From: Methylobacteriaceae bacterium
GTDB taxonomy: Bacteria > Pseudomonadota > Alphaproteobacteria > Rhizobiales > Beijerinckiaceae
Direction of reading: 5' to 3'
DNA length: 64,000 nt
NCBI GenBank assembly: GCA_020638195.1
Contig: JACKJC010000001.1
Span: 62,001 to 126,000 of the forward strand
The notes below the pieces were generated by a model. That model was given only the letters and a program-made list of their open reading frames with translations, ran no database searches and had not been told where the DNA came from. Positions 52,514 to 61,177 of the stretch are shown piece after piece (the first letter of the stretch is position 1; each line of letters starts with the position of its first letter). Made by a program: the position numbers and the translations under genes.

Positions 52514-53497
52514 TTACGCCGCCTGCTGCATCGCCGAAAGCGTCCAGGCCGAGGAATCAGCGCCGGGCGCGCGACGGAACGTCCAGAGCTCCGTCACTTC
52601 CTCCGGGATCGTCGAGGCGCCCGGCACGGTGCGGCCCGTCGCCTTCTCGACCAGCACGTCGTTCAGCGAAAAACGCATCGCGACAGTGGCGTAATCGGCG
52701 TCCGGCTCGCGCCAGCTCTCGGCGAGATCGCCCTGCAGGAGGCGCACGCCCGTCACCTTGTTGACGAGGCCGCGCGCGGCATTGTCGGCGATCTCCTGCT
52801 CGAGATTGGCGGCCACCTCCGGCGTGCAGATGCGGCGCAGCGTACCGACATCCTCCGCCGAAAACGCGGCCTGCACTTCGCCGAGCCGGCGCTCGAAGGC
52901 CTGATAGTCGCTCTGCACGATCTCCAACGGAGTGGTCGACGCCGCCGGCTGGCCGGCAAAGCCGCTGCCGAAACCGCCGCCGAAGCCGGCATTGGGCGCG
53001 CCGCCTGCAAGCCCGCCATTTGGCGCGGGCCCGCCATAGGCCGCGCCTTGCGCGCCGCCCGGCGCTGCGCCGGCGGCCTGACGGTTGCGGAACCAGTTCA
53101 TCGCCAAGCGCACCACCAGCACGATCAGGCCGATCTGCAGCAGAAGGCCGAGGAACGAGGTCAGCCCGCCCAAGCCGCCCATCAGCCCGTGGCCGAACAG
53201 CATGCCGAAAAGACCCGCGCCCAGCAGGCCGCCGAGCAGCCCGCCCATCAGCCCGCGACCGAAGCCGGACGAGGGCCGCGTCGCATTCGGCGCCGAAGGC
53301 GCGGCGCGCGGCGTGACCGACCGCTGAATCGGCGCTGCGGCGCCGGGCGCGGTGCGGGTCGAGGGCGGGGCCGTATAGGTCTTGGCGCCGCGGCTGCCGA
53401 ACGACGAGCCGCCGCCCGGTCGCGCATAGGCGTCTACGGCGCCGATCGACAGCGCCGCCGCGAGAGCGGCGAAAACAGCGAATTTCCTGAAGTTCAT
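52514..53497 (-). CDS. Tim44-like domain membrane protein
   Basis: A 327-residue protein with a signal-type N-terminus (residues 1-27, 'FAALAAALSIGAVDAYA'), Gly/Pro-rich linker, a Gly-rich hydrophobic segment at about 80-130, and a C-terminal Tim44-like domain (about 185-327, 'IVQSDYQAFERRLGEVQAAF', 'VTGVRLLQGDLAESWRE'). Bacterial Tim44 proteins of this layout are inner-membrane proteins of unknown role. ATG 53497 with GGGGAGGAG upstream is chosen over the 5-residue longer form. Confidence 0.85.
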   Translation of the reverse strand: MNFRKFAVFAALAAALSIGAVDAYARPGGGSSFGSRGAKTYTAPPSTRTAPGAAAPIQRSVTPRAAPSAPNATRPSSGFGRGLMGGLLGGLLGAGLFGMLFGHGLMGGLGGLTSFLGLLLQIGLIVLVVRLAMNWFRNRQAAGAAPGGAQGAAYGGPAPNGGLAGGAPNAGFGGGFGSGFAGQPAASTTPLEIVQSDYQAFERRLGEVQAAFSAEDVGTLRRICTPEVAANLEQEIADNAARGLVNKVTGVRLLQGDLAESWREPDADYATVAMRFSLNDVLVEKATGRTVPGASTIPEEVTELWTFRRAPGADSSAWTLSAMQQAA

Positions 53498-53605
53498 GTC
53501 GCTCCTCCCCACGCCCTCCCGGGCGCGACCGCTACAATATGGGGAGGAGAACCCGCCCGCCGCAAGCTCCCGGCGGACGGCGGCGGAAATATTTCGGCCC
53601 CGGGC

Positions 53606-53689
53606 TTACCAGGCGGCGACGACGGCGCTCACGACCACGGCGCAGGCCGCGCAAACGGCGAAGAGATCGAGGGTCCGGGTGGTTGCCAT
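53606..53689 (-). CDS. 27-residue hydrophobic small protein
   Basis: ATG 53689 is preceded by AGAAGGAGAAAGACG, one of the best ribosome sites in the window. The product runs 'MATTRTLDLFAVCAACAV' then a Val/Ala-rich stretch ending in Trp, with one membrane-helix-length segment (about residues 8-26) holding two Cys. It is transcribed away from the TetR gene and toward the Tim44 gene. Short length makes conservation impossible to judge by eye. Confidence 0.5.
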   Translation of the reverse strand: MATTRTLDLFAVCAACAVVVSAVVAAW

Positions 53690-53789
53690 CGTCTTTCTCC
53701 TTCTGGAATCGGAACCGGCGCGGGTCCGTCACCGGTCTGTCATCGATTTGTTAAGAATACCTTGCGTCCATGCTGCGGCGAAGCATGAA

Positions 53790-53809
53790 CCTTTCGCATA
53801 TGCGAAGAA
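53790..53809. promoter_or_regulatory. Palindrome CCTTTCGCA-TA-TGCGAAGAA upstream of TetR gene
   Basis: Perfect 14-bp core TTCGCATATGCGAA (53793-53806), and the whole 20-nt block matches the palindrome upstream of fpr (5176-5195) at 16 of 18 arm bases. It lies 78 nt before the TetR start and 100 nt before the small ORF. A likely operator, possibly autoregulatory. Confidence 0.6.
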
Positions 53810-53887
53810 GATTGCGCCAAGGCGCCCATTTTTCAGCCACGCGCATGATGCTCGCATTTGCAGCGGCGCAGTGTTATTGCTCTTAAC

Positions 53888-54526
53888 ATGACCGACCGGA
53901 ACAATTTCTGCGGCCCCCGGCGCGGCTATCATCACGGCCGGCTGAAGGACGCGCTGCTGGAGGCCGCCCGCAGCCTCGTGGCTGAGCGCGGGCCTGCGGG
54001 CTTCACCCTCACCGAAGCCGCCAAGCGCGTCGGCGTGACGGCGGCGGCCCCTTATCGCCATTTCGCCGACCGCAACGAGTTGATGAGCGAACTCGCCCGG
54101 CGCGGCTTCGAGACCTTCGGCCAGAAGCTGGAGCAGGCCTGGGACAACGGCCAGCCCGACGCCACCTCCGCCATGCGGCGCATGGGCGAGGCCTACCTCC
54201 AGTTCGCCCGCGCCGAGCCCGGCCTGTACAGCGCCATGTTCGGCAATGTGCAGGCCCTGCACACGCCGACCTCCGGCGCCGCCGCCGACCGGGCGCTCGC
54301 CATGATTCACCACGCCTGCGCCGCCGTGCTGCGCCAGTACGGCGCCCCTGATACTGGCGCCCGCGACCTCGCATTGCAGGTCTGGGCCTACAGCCACGGC
54401 GTCGCGCAGCTCGTGCTCTCCGGCCATTTCGCCAGCGCGGAAACGGATGCGCAGGGCCTGATGCGCAGCGGCGCCTCGAATATCGTGGAAATGGCGGTGC
54501 GCAAGGCGGTCGGCCAAGCGCAATAA
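53888..54526 (+). CDS. TetR/AcrR family transcriptional regulator
   Basis: A 212-residue repressor. The N-terminal helix-turn-helix is 'FTLTEAAKRVGVTAAAPYRHF', preceded by 'YHHGRLKDALLEAARSL', and the C-terminal region ('AMRRMGEAYLQFARAEPGLY') fits the TetR_C WHG-type ligand domain. ATG 53888 gives a typical N-terminus; an in-frame ATG at 53858 would add 10 residues. The upstream palindrome may be its own operator. Confidence 0.92.
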   Translation: MTDRNNFCGPRRGYHHGRLKDALLEAARSLVAERGPAGFTLTEAAKRVGVTAAAPYRHFADRNELMSELARRGFETFGQKLEQAWDNGQPDATSAMRRMGEAYLQFARAEPGLYSAMFGNVQALHTPTSGAAADRALAMIHHACAAVLRQYGAPDTGARDLALQVWAYSHGVAQLVLSGHFASAETDAQGLMRSGASNIVEMAVRKAVGQAQ

Positions 54527-54542
54527 TCGAGGGGGAAAGCGC

Positions 54543-55073
54543 GTGAAGGCAGGATCGCTTGTGTCTCTCGCCGGGCGCGGCCCGCAATCGGGCGCGACCA
54601 GACGGCGCGCGCTTCTGGCCGGTCTCGTCGCCGGCCTGGCAATTCTGAACGTTGGATTCGCGCACGCCTATATCAGAACGCTTCCGCTCCCCGAGTTGGT
54701 GGCTGCATCGCAGCTTATCGCCATCGCCGAAGTGATCGAAATCGCCGATGCGCCGCGTGGCGACGGCGGCTCCCGCATTCGCAATGTCCTGAAAGTGTCG
54801 CGCGTCCTCAAGGGGCGCTACGCGACAGCGAACATGCTGACGATCGGGACGCATTACCGGCCGGGAGAAGCCGCGCGCGAAGACAGCGTCGTGTTTCCCG
54901 CGGCGGGACAGCGCGTCCTCCTGTTTCTGAAGCAGGCGCCCGGCGCAGGCTGGATGCTGGTCAACGGCATTCAGGGGCTCTGGCCACTCGAGGCCGGCAG
55001 CGACAAGACGTTGCGGATGGGATTTCGCTATTCCATCGCTGAGGTGGAACGGCTTGTCGCCGCCAACCCCTGA
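54543..55073 (+). CDS. Hypothetical exported protein
   Basis: A 176-residue protein. Its N-terminus ('TRRRALLAGLVAGLAILNVG', about residues 19-38) is a signal peptide or anchor, followed by a mature part with 'YIRTLPLPELVAASQLIAIA' and 'RVLLFLKQAPGAGWMLVNGI'. No known domain. Start GTG 54543 follows GAGGGGGAAAG. It is 16 nt after the TetR gene in the same direction, so probably cotranscribed. Confidence 0.68.
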   Translation: MKAGSLVSLAGRGPQSGATRRRALLAGLVAGLAILNVGFAHAYIRTLPLPELVAASQLIAIAEVIEIADAPRGDGGSRIRNVLKVSRVLKGRYATANMLTIGTHYRPGEAAREDSVVFPAAGQRVLLFLKQAPGAGWMLVNGIQGLWPLEAGSDKTLRMGFRYSIAEVERLVAANP

Positions 55074-55400
55074 TTATGAGATGAAGCCGACTGTCGCGGA
55101 GGCGGCGTTGACGACAAGAGACAGAACGATGCTCCGGCGCATCGAAAAGCCGCCGAAACGGTAGGCGAACGCTTCTGTCGCCCAGACGGCGGCTTCCACG
55201 AGCGCGACGCTCGGCCAATAGCCGAGGGGATCCCATAGCGCGATGACGCCTTGCCAGGCGAGGGGCTGCGTCACGAGCGTACAGGCGGCGGCGACAAGCG
55301 CGGCCCGCGTCGGGCTTGCCCACTTCATCCGCCACACGAGGATTGCGGCGACGCAGGCCTCGATCACGACCGACAGGATCAGCGGCGTGATTTCGATCAT
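55074..55400 (-). CDS. Small hypothetical membrane protein
   Basis: A 108-residue protein with about three or four membrane helices, starting 'MIEITPLILSVVIEACVAAI' and ending 'IVLSLVVNAASATVGFIS'. No motif or family was recognised. Its stop codon abuts that of the convergent upstream gene and its 5' end is 56 nt from the divergent secreted-protein gene. The hydrophobic composition supports it as real. Confidence 0.6.
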   Translation of the reverse strand: MIEITPLILSVVIEACVAAILVWRMKWASPTRAALVAAACTLVTQPLAWQGVIALWDPLGYWPSVALVEAAVWATEAFAYRFGGFSMRRSIVLSLVVNAASATVGFIS

Positions 55401-55456
55401 GGACGCGGTCCGCGATCGATGGAAACTCTCGCGCATCTCGCGCTGGAGACTTCCAC

Positions 55457-55750
55457 ATGATCCGCGTTCTCGTAACGGCCGGCCTTGTCCTGTGCGCAGG
55501 AGCGGCCTTCGCCGACATCGTCCCCAAGCCGCATGTTCTGCGCGCGAGAATGGCCAAGGCGATAGTCGCCGCGGGACATCAATGTCCCTCCGTGCTCTCC
55601 GCGCAATACACGGCCGATCCGCTGTACCAGAGCCTGCGGCGTGGCGGCTATAAGGTGTACCTCGTCGATTGCGGCGGCGGCCGGTTTGTCGTCGCGACGC
55701 CACGGCTTTCGATCGAGGGGCGTCGTACGATCGTAAAGCCGATCGACTAG
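55457..55750 (+). CDS. Small hypothetical secreted protein
   Basis: A 97-residue protein with a signal peptide ('VLVTAGLVLCAGAAFA', residues 4-19). The mature part has two Cys ('GHQCPSVL' and 'YLVDCGGGRF') that could form a disulfide, and a basic 'RRTIVKPID' tail. No domain recognised. Divergent from the membrane-protein gene. Confidence 0.6.
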   Translation: MIRVLVTAGLVLCAGAAFADIVPKPHVLRARMAKAIVAAGHQCPSVLSAQYTADPLYQSLRRGGYKVYLVDCGGGRFVVATPRLSIEGRRTIVKPID

Positions 55751-55779
55751 TGCGCGCCCTCGCCACTGAGCTTCGATGA

Positions 55780-56142
55780 TCAATCGCTTTCCGGAGGCTC
55801 GGTGGTGAGCCTGTCGCGCTGACAGGGACCCGTTTCCTCCCAGCGCGCGCCGCCATTCGCCGGCGCGTAATTCGGCAGTCGCGCACTGAAGGCATGCCAC
55901 GTCATGACAATTTCTTTGCCTTCCGCCTTTCGGCCGCCCGATTTGCCGACCCAGTAGGGCAGCTTTTGCGGCCTGCGGAAGTGGCTGCCCATCGCCTGCC
56001 CCGTGTACGGCACGAAAGCTCCGCCGATGACGCATCCGATCGCACGGTGACTGAGCAGGGGACGCGTCGCCTGCGCGCCAGTCGCGCCGAACACGTATAG
56101 CGCGAGAACGCCGCCGATCGCAGAAAATGCGGTTCGTCCCAT
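55780..56142 (-). CDS. Small hypothetical exported protein
   Basis: A 120-residue protein with an N-terminal signal ('FSAIGGVLALYVFGATGAQA', residues 5-24). The mature part contains 'HRAIGCVIGGAFVPYTGQAM' and 'HFRRPQKLPYWVGKSGGRKA'. No domain recognised. ATG 56142 has GAAAGG upstream; the longer open frame to 56454 overlaps the next gene. Downstream of the 461-residue secreted protein in the same direction (46-nt gap). Confidence 0.55.
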   Translation of the reverse strand: MGRTAFSAIGGVLALYVFGATGAQATRPLLSHRAIGCVIGGAFVPYTGQAMGSHFRRPQKLPYWVGKSGGRKAEGKEIVMTWHAFSARLPNYAPANGGARWEETGPCQRDRLTTEPPESD

Positions 56143-56188
56143 GGCAGTCACGCCTTTCGATACGGCGCGGTTCGCGCGATGATCGTCC

Positions 56189-57574
56189 CTACCGGCCGCC
56201 GCTCGCCGGCGCCGCGCGTCCTTCGGCCCATGCATGCCCGACACCGCCCGACTGCTCGTTCTGCGCCCATGTAGCGGGATCGGAGTCGACGAGCGTGTAG
56301 ACGCCGGCCGGCAGGACGACGTTCGGCGTCGCGGTCCAGTAGACGTTCTTGGCCCCGCCGAGTCCGGCGCCGCCGACCGCCTGCCACGGGCCATAGGTCG
56401 CCCCCGCCGCGCTCCGCAGAGCGATCGTCCCAACCGCCGCCGCACCGCGCCCATTATTCCAGTGATAGGTCGTGATCTTCGCGAGTTCGGTCGGAGCGGA
56501 CAGTGTCATGACGGTCGGTTTCGTCGGCCCATTGTAGACTTGGGAATTGTTGCCGACGAAGAGCACCCGCGTCAGCGGACCGTTCGAGCCGCCATCTTGT
56601 CTGGGCGCATGAACGACGTTCTGGCTGCCGCCGAAGCAGTCGGGCAGGACGGATTTCCCCGAGCCGACAGGGAGCACGCAGATCGAGCGCCAGCGGACCT
56701 TGTCCTCGTTGCGTACATAGATCATCGCGTGCTGGTCGCCGGGATCGGAATATTGCATGAGATCCGCCGGGTTCTTTTCCATGCGGAATCCATTCTCGGT
56801 CGCGGATGCGCCGGACAGCGTGATCTTCCACTTCTCGTGCGGGCCGAGCGTAAACGGCCCCTGCGTCCACCAGATCGAAATGGTCTGCCCCTGCGGATCG
56901 GAGACGGCGGTATAGATCATGTACTGCCCGGTCTCGAAGGTCGGATTGCCGAGCGCCGCAACCGGCAGCGTATGGCCGGGCTGCCCCGGAAACTGCGTCG
57001 AATTGGGCGTGACGGACGTCCACTTGCTGTAGGTCGCCGGCGCCGCGGCCTTCGATCCGCCGCCCGCACCGATGTCGATCGTCACCTCGGAGACCTGGCT
57101 CCATTGCTGGAATCCGGCGGAGCCAAACATCCGGCAGGGAGCGCCGAGCGAAACCTCGAAATCGTAAAGGCGCGGCTCGAGCCGGTAGCGAGCGGTCTTC
57201 TCGAGCGGCAGGCCTTCTATGAAGCCCCCGGTCGTCCGCTTGCCTCCCTGCTCGATTTCGGAGTCGACGAAAACGAAGGGCGTCGTGGAGCTCCACCCCT
57301 GAAAGCGGCCGCTCTTGTATTCCCCGAACCGAACGGGGATGAGGTCCGAATAGCCGGCGGCGCGATAGGGTTTGAGGCGAATGCGCAAGGTCGCCTCGCC
57401 CGGCCCCTGGACCTGAAAGCGCTTGGTGACCGCGCTGTCGCAATGCGGCGCATTCTCCATGCTCTTGAATTCGGCGCGCAGCTCGAGCGCCTGCGCTTCC
57501 TCGCGAGGCGCAACGCCGCCAACACACGCCGCGATGGCGGACAAGGCCAGAATTCGGAAGCTTGCCACGTTCAC
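56189..57574 (-). CDS. Large hypothetical secreted protein
   Basis: About 461 residues from GTG 57574, with a signal peptide ('ASFRILALSAIAACVGGVA'). Mature protein is strand-rich with many Thr, Gly and Trp: 'SSTTPFVFVDSEIEQ', 'GQYMIYTAVSDPQGQTISIW', and a C-terminal block 'GAKNVYWTATPNVVLPAGVY' then 'TLVDSDPATWAQNEQSGGVG', which is a recurrent end module of secreted beta-rich proteins. The start is uncertain: the frame is open to 57664, and GTG 57568 has a stronger GGGGGTG before it. No enzymatic motif seen. Confidence 0.65.
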   Translation of the reverse strand: MNVASFRILALSAIAACVGGVAPREEAQALELRAEFKSMENAPHCDSAVTKRFQVQGPGEATLRIRLKPYRAAGYSDLIPVRFGEYKSGRFQGWSSTTPFVFVDSEIEQGGKRTTGGFIEGLPLEKTARYRLEPRLYDFEVSLGAPCRMFGSAGFQQWSQVSEVTIDIGAGGGSKAAAPATYSKWTSVTPNSTQFPGQPGHTLPVAALGNPTFETGQYMIYTAVSDPQGQTISIWWTQGPFTLGPHEKWKITLSGASATENGFRMEKNPADLMQYSDPGDQHAMIYVRNEDKVRWRSICVLPVGSGKSVLPDCFGGSQNVVHAPRQDGGSNGPLTRVLFVGNNSQVYNGPTKPTVMTLSAPTELAKITTYHWNNGRGAAAVGTIALRSAAGATYGPWQAVGGAGLGGAKNVYWTATPNVVLPAGVYTLVDSDPATWAQNEQSGGVGHAWAEGRAAPASGGR

Positions 57575-57816
57575 CCCCAATGTGCCGGGCGCGCCGGGGC
57601 CCGTCTGCTCCAGTACAGCCCCGGCGCAGACGGGCGACAACCGAAGATTAGCGTTTGCCATCATGGCTTTGTTTGACTGGCGTCAAGCTCCGGCGCGGCA
57701 GTTGGCCGCGCATTCCCGCCCATCCGCCTTTGGCTCCGTCCACCGCCCCCGATGGTTCGGCGGAACACGCCCGCCCCGGATGCAATTCCACGAGGACTGC
57801 GCTACATAGTCCGCTC

Positions 57817-59022
57817 ATGAGCCCGCTGCTGAACTCGCTCGATCTGCCCAAGACGCCGGCCGACACGCGCGTCGTCGTCGCCATGTCCGGCGGCGTCGAT
57901 TCCTCCGTCGTCGCCGCTTTGCTGAAGGCCGAGGGTTACGACGTCATCGGCGTGACGCTGCAGCTCTACGATCACGGCGAGGCTACGCATCGCCCCGGCG
58001 CCTGCTGCGCGGGTCAGGACATTCACGACGCGCGCCAGGTCGCCGCCCGTCTCGGCATTCCCCATTACGTGCTCGATTACGAGAGCAAGTTCCGCGAGAA
58101 GGTGATCGATCCCTTTGCGGAGAGCTACGCGACCGGCGAGACGCCCGTGCCCTGCGTCGCCTGCAACCAGCACATCAAGTTCGCCGATCTCTTCGACACC
58201 GCGCGCGATCTCGGCGCCGATGCGCTGGCGACTGGCCATTACATCGTCTCGAAGCCCGACGGTGCCGGCCATCGCGCGCTCTATCGCGCGAAGGAAGCCG
58301 CGCGCGACCAGTCCTATTTCCTCTATGCGACGACGCGCGCGCAGCTCGATCTCCTGCGCTTCCCGCTCGGAACCTACGAGAAGGCCGAAGTACGCGAACT
58401 CGCGCGAGAATTCGGGCTCGCGGTGGCGGAAAAGCACGACAGCCAGGACATCTGCTTCGTGCCGCAGGGCCGCTACACCGATCTGCTCGAAAAGCTCCAG
58501 CCCGGCGCGGCCAGGCCCGGCGATATCGTGCACGTCGACGGCCGCGTGCTCGGCCGCCACGCTGGCGTCATCCACTACACCGTCGGCCAGCGTCGCGGTC
58601 TCGGCCTGGGCGCCAAGGCCCCGATGAACGAGCCGCTCTATGTCGTGCGCATCGACGCCGCCAATGCGCGCGTCGTCGTCGGCCCGCGCGGCGCGCTTCT
58701 GGCGCGTGCGGCTTTGCTGCGCGACGTCAACTGGATCGGCCCGGGCGAACTGGATTCGTTGCCGCACGCCGGCCTGCCGATCGCCGCCCGCGTGCGTTCG
58801 ACCCGTGCGCCCGCGCCCGCGCTGCTGTTCGCGGAAGGCGATGAAGTAAAAGTCCTCTTCAGCGAGGACGAATCCGGCGTCTCGCCTGGACAGGCCTGCG
58901 TCTTCTACGAGAGCGACGCGCCCGACGCGCGCGTGCTCGGCGGCGGCGCGATCCGCGCGACGGAGCCCGCCTGGACTTTTGCGCCGGCCGCCGAGCCGCT
59001 GACCGCCGCGGCGGGCCGTTGA
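57817..59022 (+). CDS. mnmA: tRNA 2-thiouridylase MnmA
   Basis: A 401-residue enzyme thiolating wobble U34 of tRNA-Lys, -Glu and -Gln using ATP and a relayed persulfide. P-loop 'MSGGVDSSVVAALLKAEGYD'; first catalytic Cys region 'VPCVACNQHIKF'; second 'HDSQDICFVPQG'. All family residues are present. ATG 57817 gives the canonical start. 4 nt before the methyltransferase gene, so likely one operon. Confidence 0.97.
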   Translation: MSPLLNSLDLPKTPADTRVVVAMSGGVDSSVVAALLKAEGYDVIGVTLQLYDHGEATHRPGACCAGQDIHDARQVAARLGIPHYVLDYESKFREKVIDPFAESYATGETPVPCVACNQHIKFADLFDTARDLGADALATGHYIVSKPDGAGHRALYRAKEAARDQSYFLYATTRAQLDLLRFPLGTYEKAEVRELAREFGLAVAEKHDSQDICFVPQGRYTDLLEKLQPGAARPGDIVHVDGRVLGRHAGVIHYTVGQRRGLGLGAKAPMNEPLYVVRIDAANARVVVGPRGALLARAALLRDVNWIGPGELDSLPHAGLPIAARVRSTRAPAPALLFAEGDEVKVLFSEDESGVSPGQACVFYESDAPDARVLGGGAIRATEPAWTFAPAAEPLTAAAGR

Positions 59023-59026
59023 CCAG

Positions 59027-59686
59027 ATGACGAGCCCGCGCGCCGAGACGCTCGCCTCCATCGACAACGCCAATGTCGAGGAAGCCTACGCCCGCTGGGC
59101 GCCGGTCTACGATCTCGTCTTCGCCGCCATCATGAAGCCGGGCCGCAAGGCGGCGGCCGCCGCCGCGTCGCGCGATGGCGGTCGCGTGCTCGACGTCGGC
59201 GTCGGCACGGGGCTCGAACTGCCGATGTTTTCGCGCACGACCCGGCTCGTCGGCGTCGACCTGTCCGAGCCCATGCTCAGGCGCGCGCAGGATCGGGTGA
59301 CGAAGCAACGGCTCGGCAATGTCGAGGGCCTCATCAAGATGGACGCGATGAACCTCGCCTTTCCCGATGCGAGCTTCGATTGCGCCGTCGCCCCCTTCGT
59401 GCTGACCGTCGTACCCGATCCGCATGCCACGCTGAACGAGTTGGCGCGCGTGACCAAACCCGGCGGCGAGATCGTGCTGGTCAACCACATCGGCGCCGAG
59501 ACCGGCCCGATTGCGGCGATCGAAGCCTGGATGGGCCGCCGCTCCGCCGACCTCGGCTGGCGGCCGGAATTCCCGTGGAGCGTGGTCGGCGACTGGATCG
59601 CCGGCCGCGACGACGTCGTCCTGACCGAGCGTCGCAGTCTCAATCCGCTCGGACTGTTCACACTCGCCCGCATCGCGCGCCGGTAG
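59027..59686 (+). CDS. SAM methyltransferase, PmtA-like
   Basis: A 219-residue class I methyltransferase. Motif I is 'RVLDVGVGTGLELPMFSRT' and the acidic loop is 'LVGVDLSEPMLRRAQDRV'. The N-terminal 'VEEAYARWAPVYDLVFAAIM' and C-terminal layout resemble Rhodobacter-type phosphatidylethanolamine N-methyltransferases (PmtA), which make phosphatidylcholine in the membrane. It may also be a ubiquinone-type methyltransferase; no discriminating residue is certain. Confidence 0.8.
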   Translation: MTSPRAETLASIDNANVEEAYARWAPVYDLVFAAIMKPGRKAAAAAASRDGGRVLDVGVGTGLELPMFSRTTRLVGVDLSEPMLRRAQDRVTKQRLGNVEGLIKMDAMNLAFPDASFDCAVAPFVLTVVPDPHATLNELARVTKPGGEIVLVNHIGAETGPIAAIEAWMGRRSADLGWRPEFPWSVVGDWIAGRDDVVLTERRSLNPLGLFTLARIARR

Positions 59687-59758
59687 GCCGCCCGAAAGGC
59701 TTGTGCGCGCGGGCGCCGGAGTCTATAGAACCGCCAGCGCGCCTGCGGGCCGCGCTCC

Positions 59759-59834
59759 GCTCCCTTCGTCTAGCGGTCTAGGACGTCGCCCTCTCACGGC
59801 GAAAACAGGGGTTCGAGTCCCCTAGGGAGCGCCA
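59759..59834 (+). tRNA. tRNA-Glu (anticodon CTC)
   Basis: Acceptor arms GCTCCCT (59759-59765) and AGGGAGC (59824-59830), discriminator G, and encoded CCA (59832-59834). The anticodon arm is TCGCC-CTCTCAC-GGCGA, giving anticodon CTC, which reads GAG. The T-loop TTCGAGT is standard. It is 72 nt after the methyltransferase gene. Confidence 0.95.
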
Positions 59835-59960
59835 TCTCAAACAAATGTAACCTTCGGCCCGACGCCCACTGGACATCGGCGATTTCTCGACCTTACACTG
59901 ACATGCCAGCTTCTGGCGCAAACGGGCGGCGGTAGATCGCCCGACAGGGAGGGTCACGCT

Positions 59961-61073
59961 TTGCCAGACGACAAGACGATTCCGCTCGCGCGCAGACAGA
60001 TATTGAGGGCCGGCGCAGCCGCCGCCGCAGGCGCCATTGCCGCGCCTTACGTGGCCAACGCCCAGGCCGGCGCCACGACGACGATGAAAGTGCAGACCTC
60101 CTGGCCGGCCGGCGTCGGGCTCGAGACCTTCAAGAAATGGTGCGGCACGATCAAGGACAAAACCGGCGGCGAGCTTGAGTTCAAGCCCTTCGCGGCGAAG
60201 GAACTGGTCGGCGATTTCGAACTGCTCGACGGCGTGCGCAACGGCGTGGTCGAGGCGATGAATTCCTTCACGCTCTACTGGGCGGGCAAGGTGCCGGCCA
60301 CCGCCTTCCTGTCTTCCTACGTTCTCGGCCTGCGCTATCCGCATGAATGGGACGTGTTCTTCTACTCGAAGGGCGGCCTGCAGGCGACGCGCGACATTTT
60401 CGCCAAGCTAGGCCTGCACTACGTCAACCGCATTCACCACGGTCCCAACATCATCCATTCGAAGAAGCCGATCCGCTCCTTCGAAGACTTCAAGGATCTC
60501 AAGCTGCGCGTGCCCGGCGGCATGATCGCCGAAACCTTCGCGGCGGCCGGCGCCAAGACGACGCTGCTACCCGGCGGCGAAGTGTTTTCCGCGCTCGAGA
60601 AAGGCACGATCGACGCGGCCGACTATACCGGTCCCGCCGTCAACTACGCGCTCGGCTTCCATCAGGTGACCAAATACATCTCGATGGGACCGCGCGGCCT
60701 CGAATCCATCTATCAGCCGGTCGACATGATGGACTTCGTCGTCAACATGGGCGTCTGGAACAAGCTCTCGCCGAAGATGAAGCAGTTCATCGACGACGAG
60801 ATCCAGATCTATTCGAACCAGCACCACGCCGCGATCCAGAAGGCGGACATGGAGGCCTGGCCGCTGTTCGAGAAGGCCGGCACCGAGGTCAACCGCCTCG
60901 AGCCGGAAGACGTCGACAAGTTCCAGGCGCTCGCCGTGCCGATCTGGTTCAAATGGGCGAACAAGGACAAGGACGCGGCGCGCCTGTTCAAGGCTCAGCT
61001 CGAAATCATGCAGAGCCCGAGCTTCGGCTATGTCACGCCCGACATGGTCAAGGGCCTGAAGATCGACCTCTAG
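59961..61073 (+). CDS. dctP: TRAP transporter solute-binding protein DctP
   Basis: A 370-residue periplasmic binding protein. The N-terminus has the twin-arginine-like 'LARRQILRAGAAAAAG' and a signal to 'AQA', so it may fold in the cytoplasm before Tat export. The mature part shows 'MKVQTSWPAGVGLETFKKWC' and 'FEDFKDLKLRVPGGMIAETF', the TRAP specificity-region arginine motif. TTG 59961 with GGGAGGG upstream. First gene of the dctPQM unit. Similarity of the binding groove suggests a 2-oxo or hydroxy acid ligand, but this is inference. Confidence 0.93.
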   Translation: MPDDKTIPLARRQILRAGAAAAAGAIAAPYVANAQAGATTTMKVQTSWPAGVGLETFKKWCGTIKDKTGGELEFKPFAAKELVGDFELLDGVRNGVVEAMNSFTLYWAGKVPATAFLSSYVLGLRYPHEWDVFFYSKGGLQATRDIFAKLGLHYVNRIHHGPNIIHSKKPIRSFEDFKDLKLRVPGGMIAETFAAAGAKTTLLPGGEVFSALEKGTIDAADYTGPAVNYALGFHQVTKYISMGPRGLESIYQPVDMMDFVVNMGVWNKLSPKMKQFIDDEIQIYSNQHHAAIQKADMEAWPLFEKAGTEVNRLEPEDVDKFQALAVPIWFKWANKDKDAARLFKAQLEIMQSPSFGYVTPDMVKGLKIDL

Positions 61074-61080
61074 CAAACGC

Positions 61081-61110
61081 GGCCGGGCCTCGCGCGAACG
61101 AGGCCCGGCC
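61081..61110 (+). other. 12-bp perfect hairpin between dctP and dctQ
   Basis: GGCCGGGCCTCG (61081-61092) pairs exactly with CGAGGCCCGGCC (61099-61110), with a 6-nt loop. No U-run follows, so it is more likely an mRNA-stabilising structure at the dctP 3' end than a terminator, which would favour more binding protein than permease. Confidence 0.6.
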
Positions 61111-61177
61111 TGCTCATGATATCCGCGACGCCTCGCGACGATGCTGCGGCGAACTGCGCCTTCCAAAGGGACCGACA

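Larger units (their letters stand above)
53498..53887. other. 390-nt divergent intergenic region with a 27-residue ORF and a palindrome
   Basis: Holds the small minus-strand ORF at 53606-53689 and the palindrome at 53790-53809. Nothing else coding was recognised. Confidence 0.5.

Noticed and set aside
59759..59834. Attachment site for an integrated element at tRNA-Glu
   Set aside because: No duplicated tRNA 3' end or integrase gene is visible in the window.
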